A stretch of DNA of 54,444 nucleotides, from assembly GCA_964444075.1 (NCBI GenBank), contig CAYUFF010000001.1, positions 1-54,444 on the forward strand, given 5' to 3'. Each line of letters opens with the position of its first letter. The first letter of the stretch is position 1. The notes beneath the pieces were generated by a model. That model worked only from the letters and a program-made list of their open reading frames with translations. It had not been told where the DNA came from and did no database searches. This stretch comes from CAYUFF01 sp964444075. Lineage in GTDB: Archaea; Aenigmatarchaeota; Aenigmatarchaeia; CG10238-14; SCSR01. This document shows positions 27,301-33,237 of the stretch, one piece after another. The position numbers and the translations under genes are program-made.

Positions 27301-28187
27301 TAAGGATTCACGTCCCGCTCAACGTGAGCGTAGGTGAGTATCCGGCTTCGTTTTCTGCGAAGAGCAAGAATTATACCTTCGCGAAGACTTTCAAGATAAT
27401 CGTAAAACCGAACCCGCTGATAGAGAAATATGTGAGTTTGCAAGAGTCGTTGAAGGAATTCAAGAAAACGCTGGAAGCTTACAGAAAAGTTGGAGTCGAC
27501 GTTAGGGAGATAGAAGACCTCGTTAAAACTTTAGAGAAGAGACTTGAGAAAGCGAGAGCCTCGTTGAAAAAGGATGAGTTGAAAGTATTCGAAGCGGAGA
27601 TAAAGTCTGCCGAAAAGGTTGTGAACGCTGTGAAGCTAAAAATATTCCAGCTGAAGCTCTGGAAGTTCTTGTTGGAAAACAAGTGGAATTTCATAATCAT
27701 CGCCCTAGCAGCGCTCTTCTCGAACTATTTCGCTACGCAAGTAGCGATCCCTTACTACAAGCTTACGAAGAAGTTGAGGAAGCTTAAAGACGAAGAACAA
27801 TCGCTGATAGCGGCGAGAGTCGAGGTTCAGAAGCAGTACTTCACGAGGAAGATAGACGAAAGAACTTTCTTCGCCTTAATGGCGGAGAAACAGGGAAAAA
27901 TCCTTAGAGTAAGGGCTGACGTGAGAAGACTAGAGCTAGCGAGGAGGAAGTTACTGATATCCAAACTACATCCAAAAGAAATGTTAAAGTGGATGAAAGA
28001 AAGTTTTGCAAACCTACCGAAAAGTTTGAGAAAGTTGAGAGGTGTTCCTTCAAAGAAGAGGAAGGTGGAAAGGAAGCCGCCCTCTTTGATGGTTCCTGAG
28101 ATAAAGATCAGTATGGAAGTGAAATACAGGATTTGGAAGATAAAGCACAAGCTGAAAAAACTATTTAGGAGTGTTTTCAAAACTTAA
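18366..28187 (+). CDS. Giant 3273-aa Ig-repeat surface protein with membrane stalk
   Basis: One uninterrupted frame of 3273 codons. After an N-terminal hydrophobic signal (LFIAITFLTLTVATLA) comes a Rossmann/GATase-like domain (KILLVKDAHWF…DYDVVIWVTGED…GGMLFLTGQDIGYD, about residues 37-200), a cysteine-rich insert (about 255-305), then about 2400 residues of Ig-like/bacterial-Ig modules (recurrent DVTPP…SP…W and CxDxAGN motifs) studded with N-X-S/T sequons. Near residue 2860 is a thrombospondin-like cysteine module (CTPWIEIGCGMGTC). The end has a beta domain, a coiled coil (about 3020-3105), one membrane segment (WNFIIIALAALFSNYFA) and a long Lys/Arg-rich cytoplasmic tail. Probably a huge adhesin or contact protein; flanked by two KaiC-like ATPases. 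Confidence 0.85.
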   Translation: MRESLLKELFIAITFLTLTVATLAKLSVAASPWPKILLVKDAHWFKGELVGVAEEIHKYYVRIFNGLKDEYGIEYENCTIPCTEQPCSVNGPCYNSTYPSGCKSGCKEGEDIYLQDYDVVIWVTGEDSAGETLVEGDQESLKEFLDNGGMLFLTGQDIGYDIGTTSFYQDYLHAYYCKNDIDDWDLEGRENDPIGHYLNPYISGGDGADNQDSPSVIYYYLPLLDAVDSSRSSFYYGDTSDKIILDCFKWVKWLGIYYVCQEGECRCGENLICNWTDKDDPCHSFCDRYEGDPCVYCDATEEVVLTSKIPSSVRVNTGGPLGYKVVYFAFGFEAINNTDDRKRVMGRVLAYLFPPRVKESHMYVNASSISGEDWVEGNLTCDPSDEYCHRGYPKINATCRNYQLFGKVSGAEYYIDDPVLPERFAGNGINLQAKDGSFNDDSTEVVEGVIIFPENLQLPNTIGTHYLYVHCNDTDGYWGKYDKLVFTIDRYHPLNVIFTSDNSHYTNKTLPNFFVEYADTDEFYHYSRFSCNGTSWTPWEKITGSNQAGTFTFSSAFNVTVSEFGCPTDDGNRTIYVQIRDSAGNWHESESTASFWVFLDRKAPRIISVSPQNKSHPYPHLKSSDNITVTFYDPSPASGVESSYWANESQGVKHELFNNTPFNPGWKNEGTNYLYTWIIDKAGNVNKSVFTFVVDDTPPYVSIIFPEDGEHYNTTSLNLNFTAYDVLSGVDSCWYSLDGGDNQTIPSCQNITMTNLTEGVHELKLFVNDSLATRGNENSTSIEFTIDLTKPFVYLLSPTNGSWLATQYPEFSFKVVDNLAKVMKCKLYVDGSLRKEFPSVHNNTTTSWEIDVALDEGLHNWTVACVDKAGNSNVSETRWFYVDVSTPEVKLISPVDNEWVNTTRPKFYFNATDNLSPTLTCKLYIGSSPDNSTEVQSGEITYILANNSVGEGRHEYWVECFDMANNGYGASSVFRVDVTPPRISDLKPSNETWTSNDTIIFEFNATDNLSPSIYCSLLVNSSIKKTLETPGNVVEKVELIFSSDGVFSWKVNCSDEAGNENETLARLLFVDFTPPSTSDNASSSWTKENQTILLTCVDNLSGCNKTLYCTYDEGATPCEPSQQPQNVSKKGEREVNYTLEVDCPEGSTCKKYLRYFSNDTLSNEENVKETLILIDKQAPSITILSPQEGKTYSGVVELKAKVVDIGVGVDKVWFEIRNSTNIPQVFASGMMERCDDDTWCSSWDSSSITNGTFVFNVSANDTFGYLKQNVNVTFHIANTYPSVKIYYPSRVFVNDSFNLNLTVESPATPDVNISFAYYNISNETRHMVKHNESGIVNQSSYVFSELFNISSSCNNAACSEGNYTIFFWANNTQGKISNVTSWFVIDITRPSIRLNSPADDTWFSLRVIDVSFTPIDNLSPTLFCELLVNDVVNASDEVDNSTQIIFSTSELEEGHHSWKIRCKDKAGNSNVSETRWFYVDVSKPKIELISPGDGEWLNDTTLTLKFKAIDNLSPNLTCDIFVDGSKDGSKSVSNAEEAAYEVSISEGEHSWKVNCSDLAKNSNESYPREFYVDVTPPEVTLISPDNDTWTNNPYPTFEFKGYDNLASRLNCSLVIDGIILASKIVYNGSEESITPSTALGSGERKWKIVCKDFAGNTKESEERVINVDTLAPNTSDNVSSEWKNVDQSILLTCKDLPSDNPSGCNVTLVSTCDAYTSECSPFSQPQNVSKKGEAEVNYSLTLTCDEGKVCEYYLKYYSNDTLGNLENVKSSGRVKIDKFVPRVSILSPKDNEFVSGILQIKVKIVENGSGIKEVRFLIKNSTFNVSGELSESDEGIWVSTFDTTSLKDGTYELWINASDNATNVNCTEHVSFKVDNTPPSLISNVTSLSLDKSYGDYRLLYGEQFTFSAELEDFVGVDSAFLRIKLSNGENWLGYPLSLAEGNENFGNWSTTVSIQEESFPLGAHTIHSLVVADKLGNTKVYQVDIPFRVVNLTLELKVCNTTYIDAGRKCKLNLTIDFNKTVPNPSIALEIPKELQNQTAYACSLDDSKACNVENVELEGSYAVYLEARGLEDSSRMNLTSLLKAVTPLEDRKLTWNFTFMGKTYKLHTLLRTPYLNITNVTCDSSSACEVEQKKKFNFTVFVENVNQPSLHTGSAYEVFANYTSEISAGIAKKVSELLESGEEAFATWELNLTKAGEHIFKVFAWEFTRVYNATFEKKVKVLDVEKPQLIDVYWKDDDNVFNRNETIEYFVKARDNVGIRSVWVEVNNSEKNFLRNLSLALEYAFEDYELWKLEYKNDSAGIYNITRIFVNDTSGNLEVFVPTGKEALFEIRKLSVNASVASPSLKVGNYQNITASISGNASLVTKVVAKITKPYGETETITLTDSGNFTYVGSLFVDESGNYSINVSVTLASGIERFNLTNFSSPYGTPRIETRNLTLLNGSSYEFSYYLYPQGGDLIGVNASLIIDNESVIISEEGSSKTLGDILWKEWKDEGFRSTWKLLAKNVGETNVTLLVNSSKGGNSQRTFFVRVVGSDEKPPSLKEYSHEYPRLNLMEENPIKVIAYDNETEIKNVTILVTFPSGVTKSYEATEYEPFSYVLLFNETEEVGNYTYEVKVFDLAGNVNVSSEKGSFEVVDTFLVSVTHSPYNKGDLITFKVNVTDARGLPVKGFNLTLVLQKNETGNQTLANNTITEEVSYRVMPTDPPESSREKSLASTYVVYATVTKNGNKGVYKGEFEVSEELKTTIIYPSAGAYFSPGGKIPLKVEVKNVRGEIVDDAVVVAYCPDCSWNYRLVPWNSSLQAYYSPEAFIAPNKESFSIFVYSVDHWKNMGMYGEVLTTVKPPEYPTIPPGGGGAEEGFPGITCNCTPWIEIGCGMGTCKDDEMYMVRTCNPPGCAAETKCEKVPACIKGKFSLEFPDAAEVMQGKDSVLIGSVRNNEKIGIKVVFSWVEKPKVPISLTLPGAISLGAGESKDFEVRIHVPLNVSVGEYPASFSAKSKNYTFAKTFKIIVKPNPLIEKYVSLQESLKEFKKTLEAYRKVGVDVREIEDLVKTLEKRLEKARASLKKDELKVFEAEIKSAEKVVNAVKLKIFQLKLWKFLLENKWNFIIIALAALFSNYFATQVAIPYYKLTKKLRKLKDEEQSLIAARVEVQKQYFTRKIDERTFFALMAEKQGKILRVRADVRRLELARRKLLISKLHPKEMLKWMKESFANLPKSLRKLRGVPSKKRKVERKPPSLMVPEIKISMEVKYRIWKIKHKLKKLFRSVFKT
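20967..21007 (+). repeat. 41-bp exact repeat, copy 1, within giant surface gene
   Basis: These 41 bases recur exactly at 22758-22798 and encode the Ig-module segment KAGNSNVSETRWF. The flanking modules are also similar at the protein level, so this is a trace of recent internal domain duplication or gene conversion. Confidence 0.9.
21732..21761 (+). repeat. 30-bp exact repeat, copy 1, within giant surface gene
   Basis: These 30 bases recur exactly at 23535-23564 (encoding QPQNVSKKGE). The spacing to the second copy, 1803 bp, is within 12 bp of that of the 41-bp repeat (1791 bp), so a unit of about 1.8 kb was probably duplicated as a block. Confidence 0.88.
22758..22798 (+). repeat. 41-bp exact repeat, copy 2, within giant surface gene
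   Basis: Second copy of the 41-base segment at 20967-21007, offset by 1791 bp and in the same reading frame. Confidence 0.9.
23535..23564 (+). repeat. 30-bp exact repeat, copy 2, within giant surface gene
   Basis: Second copy of the 30-base segment at 21732-21761, offset by 1803 bp and in frame. Confidence 0.88.
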
Positions 28188-28195
28188 AATTTAGT

Positions 28196-28972
28196 ATGGA
28201 GTTCGAAAACTCTGAGGAAAGGGGAATTGTAGAAAGAGTTTCTACCGGAGTGATCGGTCTAGACGAGCTTATTCAGGGCGGCTTCGTCAAAGGCTCTGTA
28301 GTACTAGTTACGGGAAAGACTGGGACAGGAAAGACAGCTTTCGCCGCGAGCTACCTTTACGAAGGTGCTAAGAGGGATGAGCCGGGTGTGTACGTTACGA
28401 CAGAAGAGAGGGAGGAAGATATAAAGGATGATATAATGGCCATGTTCGGTTGGGATTTAAGAGCCTTGGAGGAGAAAAAACTGGTTAAATTCTTGTCGGT
28501 AAAGCCAGTGATACCGACTTCAGCTATACGAGCATTTTCTTCGATGGAGGAGGAGATAGGGAGCATAATAAAGCTCTACATAATCGACCTGTCTAAGAAG
28601 ATCGAGGAAGCCGTTAAGGAGATAAACGCCAAGCGCGTCGTGATAGACTCGATATCGATCATCGAGATGTTCATCAAAGATGAATATATGAGGAGGGTAG
28701 CCTTAATCCAGCTCGTAAACAACCTGAAGGAGCTCGGAGTTACCACCCTCCTCACCGGAACCATCGAGGAAGGTTCCGAAGCCTTGAGCCTTTCTGGAAT
28801 AATAGAGTTCATCGTGGACGGCGTGATAAAGCTGGACTTCGTCCCCGTAGCGGAGGAGTTCAAGAGGACCTTAACAGTCAGGAAGATGAGGAGAACCGAG
28901 CACTCGATCTATATTCATCCCTTCGAGATAACCAAGGAAGGCCTCAAGATCGTAGAAATATCTTCCATCTGA
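28196..28972 (+). CDS. KaiC-like RecA-superfamily ATPase
   Basis: A 258-aa single-domain KaiC-type ATPase, paralogous to the one at 17.6-18.3 kb. N-terminal VSTGVIGLDELIQGGFVKGS leads to a canonical P-loop GKTGTGKT (residues 40-47); RVVIDSISIIEMF is Walker B, and the end is the conserved KMRRTEHSIYIHPFEITKEG. Unlike its paralogue it has a normal glycine before the lysine, and it carries a longer middle insertion. It starts 8 bp after the giant surface-protein stop, so the two are almost certainly cotranscribed. A role linked to that surface protein (signalling from its basic cytoplasmic tail, or assembly) is an inference from position. Confidence 0.88.
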   Translation: MEFENSEERGIVERVSTGVIGLDELIQGGFVKGSVVLVTGKTGTGKTAFAASYLYEGAKRDEPGVYVTTEEREEDIKDDIMAMFGWDLRALEEKKLVKFLSVKPVIPTSAIRAFSSMEEEIGSIIKLYIIDLSKKIEEAVKEINAKRVVIDSISIIEMFIKDEYMRRVALIQLVNNLKELGVTTLLTGTIEEGSEALSLSGIIEFIVDGVIKLDFVPVAEEFKRTLTVRKMRRTEHSIYIHPFEITKEGLKIVEISSI

Positions 28973-28974
28973 AT

Positions 28975-29685
28975 CTACAGAAATCTCTGTAGTCCAGGTT
29001 TCAAAGTGGAAGTATCTATTAGCACTATCTCCTTGTTTACAGGAAGTGCTACGTTGTATACCGGAACTCTCCCGACCCACGCGAACCTCTTTCCTTTGTG
29101 AGAATGTCCGTGTACCACCAAGCTCGGCTCTCTTTTCCACAGAACCTCTTCCATTTTCCTGCTGCCCAAGAAGGGGTAGGTCCTCCTCGGCTCTCCTTCC
29201 AGCGTCCTGTAAGTCGGTGAGTAGTGGATGAGGAGTATCCTGAAGCTCGCGTTAGAAATTTTTTCGAGGAGCCCGTCGACCTTCGAGATCCTTTCCCTGT
29301 ATATTTCCCTTATGTTTGGTATGTTCCTAACCTGCCAGCTCGTCGGAGAATCCAGGCTTCCAGTACTTCCCACTATCCCTACGTCCTCTCCCCTAATTTT
29401 AAGCACGACGTAGCTATCGTCGAGGAAAATTATTTCCCTGAACCTCCTCTTCATCTCCTCCCTTATTTCCTGGTACTCGTTGTTCCCGAAGCACGCCACC
29501 ACCGGGCAGTCTACCTTTCCGAAAAGGGCGTTCACCACCTTCTCCATTTCCAAGACGCTACCGTTGTCCACCATGTCGCCGGCGAGCAAGAAAAGGTCCG
29601 GCTTCTTTTCCATCCTTTCCAAAGCACTCAAGAACTCCTGGTAGTACTGGGGGCTATGAATGTCTGCCGTCGAGGCAATAATCAT
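28975..29685 (-). CDS. Calcineurin-like metallophosphoesterase
   Basis: A 236-aa protein with all metallophosphoesterase metal motifs in order: STADIHSP (D8, H10), LLAGDMVDNG, CFGNNEYQEI, LLIHYSP and VHGHSHKG. It is a soluble di-metal phosphodiesterase or phosphatase of the YfcE/MJ0936 type; the substrate is unknown. It is convergent with the KaiC-like gene (2 bp between stops) and divergent from the SPFH gene with a 51-bp AT-rich interval between starts that must hold both promoters (CATTTAAATTT at about 29709-29719). Confidence 0.87.
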   Translation of the reverse strand: MIIASTADIHSPQYYQEFLSALERMEKKPDLFLLAGDMVDNGSVLEMEKVVNALFGKVDCPVVACFGNNEYQEIREEMKRRFREIIFLDDSYVVLKIRGEDVGIVGSTGSLDSPTSWQVRNIPNIREIYRERISKVDGLLEKISNASFRILLIHYSPTYRTLEGEPRRTYPFLGSRKMEEVLWKREPSLVVHGHSHKGKRFAWVGRVPVYNVALPVNKEIVLIDTSTLKPGLQRFL

Positions 29686-29736
29686 ACTTAGAATGCCTCC
29701 TCAACAAACATTTAAATTTCCCTCCAAAATTTAATT

Positions 29737-30678
29737 GTGAGTCCGAGGAACGGGGTCGCCTCACGGCTTTTCGTCGGAATAGTAGGCTTCGCGGCGTTCC
29801 TGCTACTCTTGAAAATTTTCCTCCCGGGACTTTTCACCCTAATCCTTCGAGCGCTCCCTTTCCTTGCCCTGGCTTCCGTAGCCTTCTTCGGCTTTTACAA
29901 GGTCTTCATCGTAAACTACGGCGAGACGGAAAGGGGAATAATCTACAGGTTCGGAAAGTTTAATAGGGTAGCTGGCCCAGGATGGGCGATCGTTATACCG
30001 TTCTTCGAGCAGGAGTTTAAGAGGGTTGACATAAGGACTAGGAGCGTGACGCTCAACAACATAACGGCGGTAACCAGGGATGACATTCCTCTGACCTTGG
30101 ATGCCGTCTTCTTCTACTCGATAGCCGACCCCAAGAAAGCCGTACTCCAAGTTACCGTACTCGAGGATGCTCTAAACAACTTCGTTTACGGGGTAATAAG
30201 GGATAGCGTTGGCGGCTTCGTGATGAGGGAAGCCTTCTACAACATCGAAGGTATTAACGAGGAGTGCAAGAAAAGGTTGGTGTTCGCCCTCGAAGAATGG
30301 GGTGCCGACGTGAAGGATGTGGAGATCCTCAGGGTCAAGATTCCGGACGATGTGTTCAAGGCGTTGATAGCACCGGTAACCGAAGAGCAGAAGGCTATAG
30401 CGGCGAGGTTCCAAGCGGAGGCTAAGAGGGTCGCTGTAGAGGTCTTGGGAGACGCTGCAGAAAGGCTGAACCCGCAGGCTTTGACCTACCTTTACCTCAA
30501 GGCGCTAGAAAAGATAGCATCTTCCAAGGGCTCGAAGATAGTGCTGCCGGCTTCCTTTCCAAAGATTACCGAAGACTTGATGAAAGGCGTTGGAATAGGA
30601 GCTGGGTTGGAGGCCATAAACGCCGAGGAGGCGATCAAGAAAATAGCGGAAAAACTACAGCAGAAACCTGGGGGTTAA
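29737..30678 (+). CDS. SPFH/stomatin-family membrane protein
   Basis: A 313-aa protein with a GTG start. Two hydrophobic N-terminal segments (FVGIVGFAAFLLLLKIFL and LILRALPFLALASVAFFGF) anchor it, followed by the SPFH (band 7) domain: NYGETERGIIYRFGKF, GWAIVIPFFEQ, VDIRTRSVTL, a segment with LTLDAVFFYSIADPKKAV, and a helical region ending in the Ala/Glu-rich stretch that drives oligomerisation. Stomatin-type proteins form membrane microdomains and often act with proteases; here the convergent neighbour is a site-2 protease, with 24 bp of overlap at the 3-prime ends. No NfeD partner gene is present. Confidence 0.9.
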   Translation: MSPRNGVASRLFVGIVGFAAFLLLLKIFLPGLFTLILRALPFLALASVAFFGFYKVFIVNYGETERGIIYRFGKFNRVAGPGWAIVIPFFEQEFKRVDIRTRSVTLNNITAVTRDDIPLTLDAVFFYSIADPKKAVLQVTVLEDALNNFVYGVIRDSVGGFVMREAFYNIEGINEECKKRLVFALEEWGADVKDVEILRVKIPDDVFKALIAPVTEEQKAIAARFQAEAKRVAVEVLGDAAERLNPQALTYLYLKALEKIASSKGSKIVLPASFPKITEDLMKGVGIGAGLEAINAEEAIKKIAEKLQQKPGG

Positions 30679-31227
30679 CAGGGTCGTCAAGGATATAGCA
30701 AACGCGACAGCCCAGGCCTTCTTGCTCCACCAGAAAACCTTGCTCCCGTCCAAAGGAGGAATCGGAAGCAGGTTGAAGAGCGCTAGCCACGCGTTGATGA
30801 AGACTAATGTCCTTACGAAGCTCGGCGTCGAAGAGAACGGCAGGAAAATCGCAGAAATCATAATGTTCGCCAGCGGTCCTGCCAAGGCTACTATCCCCAT
30901 CTCTTCTTTAATCCTCCACGGCGGCTTGAAATAAGTGGAGAATGCCGGTAGGATGACGACGGCTCCGGGCAGCACTACTATTATGCCTAGGAAGGAAAAG
31001 ACCAACCCGAGCATCAGCCCTTCGAGCGAGGCTTTGAAAAACGCGACGTAGCCGAATTTTTTCGCAACCTGCCTGTGGGCAAGCTCGTGCACGAAGAAGC
31101 TGAGGACCACGAGAAGGAAGTAGGATAAAAGCAGCCTAGGGTCGAAGACCCCGTTAGCAATCCAAAAGATTAGGCTAAGTAATAGTATCGCGAGAGCTAT
31201 ATCGGTGACCTCTTCTCTGTAAAACAC
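30655..31227 (-). CDS. Site-2-type intramembrane metalloprotease (M50)
   Basis: A 190-aa polytopic protein with the M50 zinc motif HELAH (H47, E48, H51) in a hydrophobic segment and the third ligand in NLLPIPPLDGSKV (D160), the NPxxDG motif with Pro shifted. It would cleave substrates inside the membrane. It is short for the family: no PDZ or CBS domain is fused, the minimal archaeal form. It lies 1 bp downstream of the membrane-bound Lon-type protease gene on the same strand, so the two proteases probably form an operon. Confidence 0.9.
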   Translation of the reverse strand: MFYREEVTDIALAILLLSLIFWIANGVFDPRLLLSYFLLVVLSFFVHELAHRQVAKKFGYVAFFKASLEGLMLGLVFSFLGIIVVLPGAVVILPAFSTYFKPPWRIKEEMGIVALAGPLANIMISAIFLPFSSTPSFVRTLVFINAWLALFNLLPIPPLDGSKVFWWSKKAWAVAFAISLTTLLTPRFLL

Positions 31228-31228
31228 G

Positions 31229-32050
31229 CTACTCCTCCGCGAAGTACTTCAACGCTTCCTCCACGTTGCTGACTTCTTTAACTTCTATTCCGCATTCCTT
31301 CCCGATGTTGACCTCTTTCAGCTCGTAGGTAGAAGTGCAAACCTTCTGGTAGAAACCTGGCGCTCTGTATTCCTTACACTTTACCTCTGGAACGTATTCT
31401 TTGTAGACTCCTTGACCTTCCGGTACTAAGAAAAGTGTTGCTCCACTCTCTTTGGCCGCTTTGCACTTCTCTATTACTCCGCCGACTTTTCCTATCGAGC
31501 CGTCTTCTTGTATCGTGCCTGTAATGACCACATCCTCACGCAGGGTAATGTTTTTTAACGCGGCTATCGTCGCTATCGTCAGTGCAGCGCCAGCCGATTC
31601 TCCTTCCACCAACGATGCCTCAGTTTCTACGGAGTAGATTAAATCTATTCTGGAAGTATCCACGTTAGTATAGGCTTCCGCGACCTTTTTCGCCACCCTG
31701 ATGGAGTGCTGCGTGTCTATCCAGAAGGAAAGTTGTTTGATGTTCACCAGAACCCTACCCTCACCAGGGCGAGCTTGAACCTTGAGCGTGGTAATCACTC
31801 CGTTACCCTCGTTGTCCACCGCAGGAACCTTCAGGCTCACTGTGTAATTTTCCAGCGTTACGTTAGGGATAAAAGTCGGAATTATTCTCATACTTTCTTG
31901 AGAACCTCTTTCAACAGGTAAAAAGCTCGGCGTAGCAACGGTTGGTTGTAAAGGATAGAGTTGCGTTACCAAGAAGATTCCCAGCGCTATTCCTCCTACC
32001 ACGCTGAGCAAAAGGCCCACCCAAAAACTCCTCATAAATTCAAAAAACAT
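31229..32050 (-). CDS. Membrane-anchored Lon-type (S16) serine protease without ATPase
   Basis: A 273-aa protein with an N-terminal membrane segment (FWVGLLLSVVGGIALGIFLV), then an extracytoplasmic beta-rich region with one sequon (NVTLENYT) and a Lon-type peptidase domain. The Ser-Lys dyad is visible: Ser152 in EGESAGAALT and Lys195 in SIGKVGGVIEKCKAAK. The AAA ATPase module of Lon is absent, as in the small archaeal S16 proteins that face outward. Three cysteines in the C-terminal part (VKCKEYRAPGFYQKVC and GKEC) could form disulfides, consistent with an external location. It is divergent from the ureohydrolase-like gene with only 29 bp between starts. Confidence 0.88.
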   Translation of the reverse strand: MFFEFMRSFWVGLLLSVVGGIALGIFLVTQLYPLQPTVATPSFLPVERGSQESMRIIPTFIPNVTLENYTVSLKVPAVDNEGNGVITTLKVQARPGEGRVLVNIKQLSFWIDTQHSIRVAKKVAEAYTNVDTSRIDLIYSVETEASLVEGESAGAALTIATIAALKNITLREDVVITGTIQEDGSIGKVGGVIEKCKAAKESGATLFLVPEGQGVYKEYVPEVKCKEYRAPGFYQKVCTSTYELKEVNIGKECGIEVKEVSNVEEALKYFAEE

Positions 32051-32079
32051 TTTCTTCCTAATAAACTTAACTTAAGTTC

Positions 32080-32979
32080 ATGAGGGAAGGCAAGTTTTTT
32101 TCCTTCGCGACCTACGACGAGAAGTCGGCGAACGCGTTCATCCTAGGAATAAAAGTAGGTAAACACTCGAAGAAGGTACTCGAAACCTACAGGAAAGCAA
32201 GCTGGTTCGTAGAGTTTTTCGACGTGGATAGGAAGGAAAATCTTCTCGAAGGATTGAGGTTCTGCGACGTAGGCGACGTTTCCATCAGCAGCTACAGGGA
32301 TTGGCGGAAAGTCGAAGAGTTGGTCGAGGGCATCCTTTCTTTGAAAAGGTTCGTCGTAACCTTTTCGCGAGCCCACCTTACCAGTTACTTTACGTTCAAG
32401 GGTGCTTCGCGTTTCGTCGACAAGTTCGTAGTTTTCGACGCGCACGCGGACTTGAAATCTTCCTACGTGGACAGTAAGGTAAGGGAGATGGACTGGATGT
32501 CGAAGGAAAGGGTGAGAAAAGCTCTCAACGACGCTACCTGGCTGAGGAGGTTCAAGGAGGAGTATCCACAAAAGAAGGTCCTGCTCCTAGGCCTGAGGTC
32601 TTGCGACGAGGAGGAATACGGCATCCTCTCCGAGGCTGGTGACGGAATCAAGTTTGCGACATCCTTGCAAATCGAGGAAAGCTTTGGTAAGGTAAGGAAG
32701 TTGGTTAAAAGTTTCTCCAAGAGGGGGGAGAACGTTTACTTATCCGTAGACATCGATTGCTTCGACCCCTCTTTCACACCAGCGGTCGACTACCCAGAAG
32801 CTTCTGGAATCAGCTTCAGAACCTTTCAGAAGTGTGTGCAAGCGATCAACGGAAAGATCGTGGGAGCGGATTTTGCTTGTATAAATAGCATCGAAAGCAA
32901 TATGGTCACCGAGTTCTTGGTCATGAGAGCTTTCAACGAGGTTTGTAAGAAGGTCAAAACCACTATCCCTCAGACTTGA
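32080..32979 (+). CDS. Divergent ureohydrolase (arginase/agmatinase superfamily) protein
   Basis: A 299-aa soluble protein with the ureohydrolase manganese motifs recognisable: VVFDAHADL (the DAHxD motif), VYLSVDIDCFDP followed by the PAVDYPEASG loop, and a histidine in VTFSRAHLTSY where GGDHS is usual. The last family motif, with a Glu near the C-terminus, reads GADFACINSIES and lacks the usual Glu. The fold and metal site are therefore likely, but the substrate (agmatine, formyl-amide or other) cannot be assigned. The promoter must lie within the 29-bp divergent interval with the Lon-type gene. Confidence 0.8.
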   Translation: MREGKFFSFATYDEKSANAFILGIKVGKHSKKVLETYRKASWFVEFFDVDRKENLLEGLRFCDVGDVSISSYRDWRKVEELVEGILSLKRFVVTFSRAHLTSYFTFKGASRFVDKFVVFDAHADLKSSYVDSKVREMDWMSKERVRKALNDATWLRRFKEEYPQKKVLLLGLRSCDEEEYGILSEAGDGIKFATSLQIEESFGKVRKLVKSFSKRGENVYLSVDIDCFDPSFTPAVDYPEASGISFRTFQKCVQAINGKIVGADFACINSIESNMVTEFLVMRAFNEVCKKVKTTIPQT

Positions 32980-33013
32980 AAAACTTTAAGTTTTACTAAA
33001 ACAAAAGTTTTTT

Positions 33014-33205
33014 ATGGCAAAGAAAAAAGCAAAGGGAAAGAAAAAGAAAGCCAAGGGTAAGCCGTTCGGCGGTTACGTCGTCTGCTTCAAGGGCGTTAAG
33101 GATTCTCTGGAACAGGTCTTCGGTAAGAAGCCCATCGCCCCGAGCGCGATGACGAAGGTCCTCTGGGCTTACATCAAGAAAAAGAAACTCTTGTACAAAA
33201 AATAG
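33014..33205 (+). CDS. Small Lys-rich protein with SWIB-like C-terminus
   Basis: A 63-aa, extremely basic protein. Residues 1-19 are a histone-tail-like run of Lys, Ala and Gly (MAKKKAKGKKKKAKGKP); the rest includes PSAMTKVLWAYIKKKKLLYKK, which resembles the core helix of the SWIB/MDM2 fold (usual pattern lsr…lWxYIkxnxLqdp). SWIB domains occur in chromatin factors and in a few chlamydial and archaeal proteins. A nucleic-acid-binding role is therefore plausible, but the domain would be less than complete. The gene has its own AT-rich promoter region and a T-rich tail downstream. A purely hypothetical basic protein is the alternative. Confidence 0.65.
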   Translation: MAKKKAKGKKKKAKGKPFGGYVVCFKGVKDSLEQVFGKKPIAPSAMTKVLWAYIKKKKLLYKK

Positions 33206-33213
33206 CTTTCCTG

Positions 33214-33237
33214 GTTTTTTGTTTTTCTCCCGTTTTT
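33214..33237 (+). terminator. T-rich archaeal terminator
   Basis: Three T tracts (T6, T5, T5) follow the stop of the small basic gene within about 30 bp, with no hairpin, which is the usual form of an archaeal intrinsic terminator on the + strand. PCNA ends in the same interval from the other side. Confidence 0.5.
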
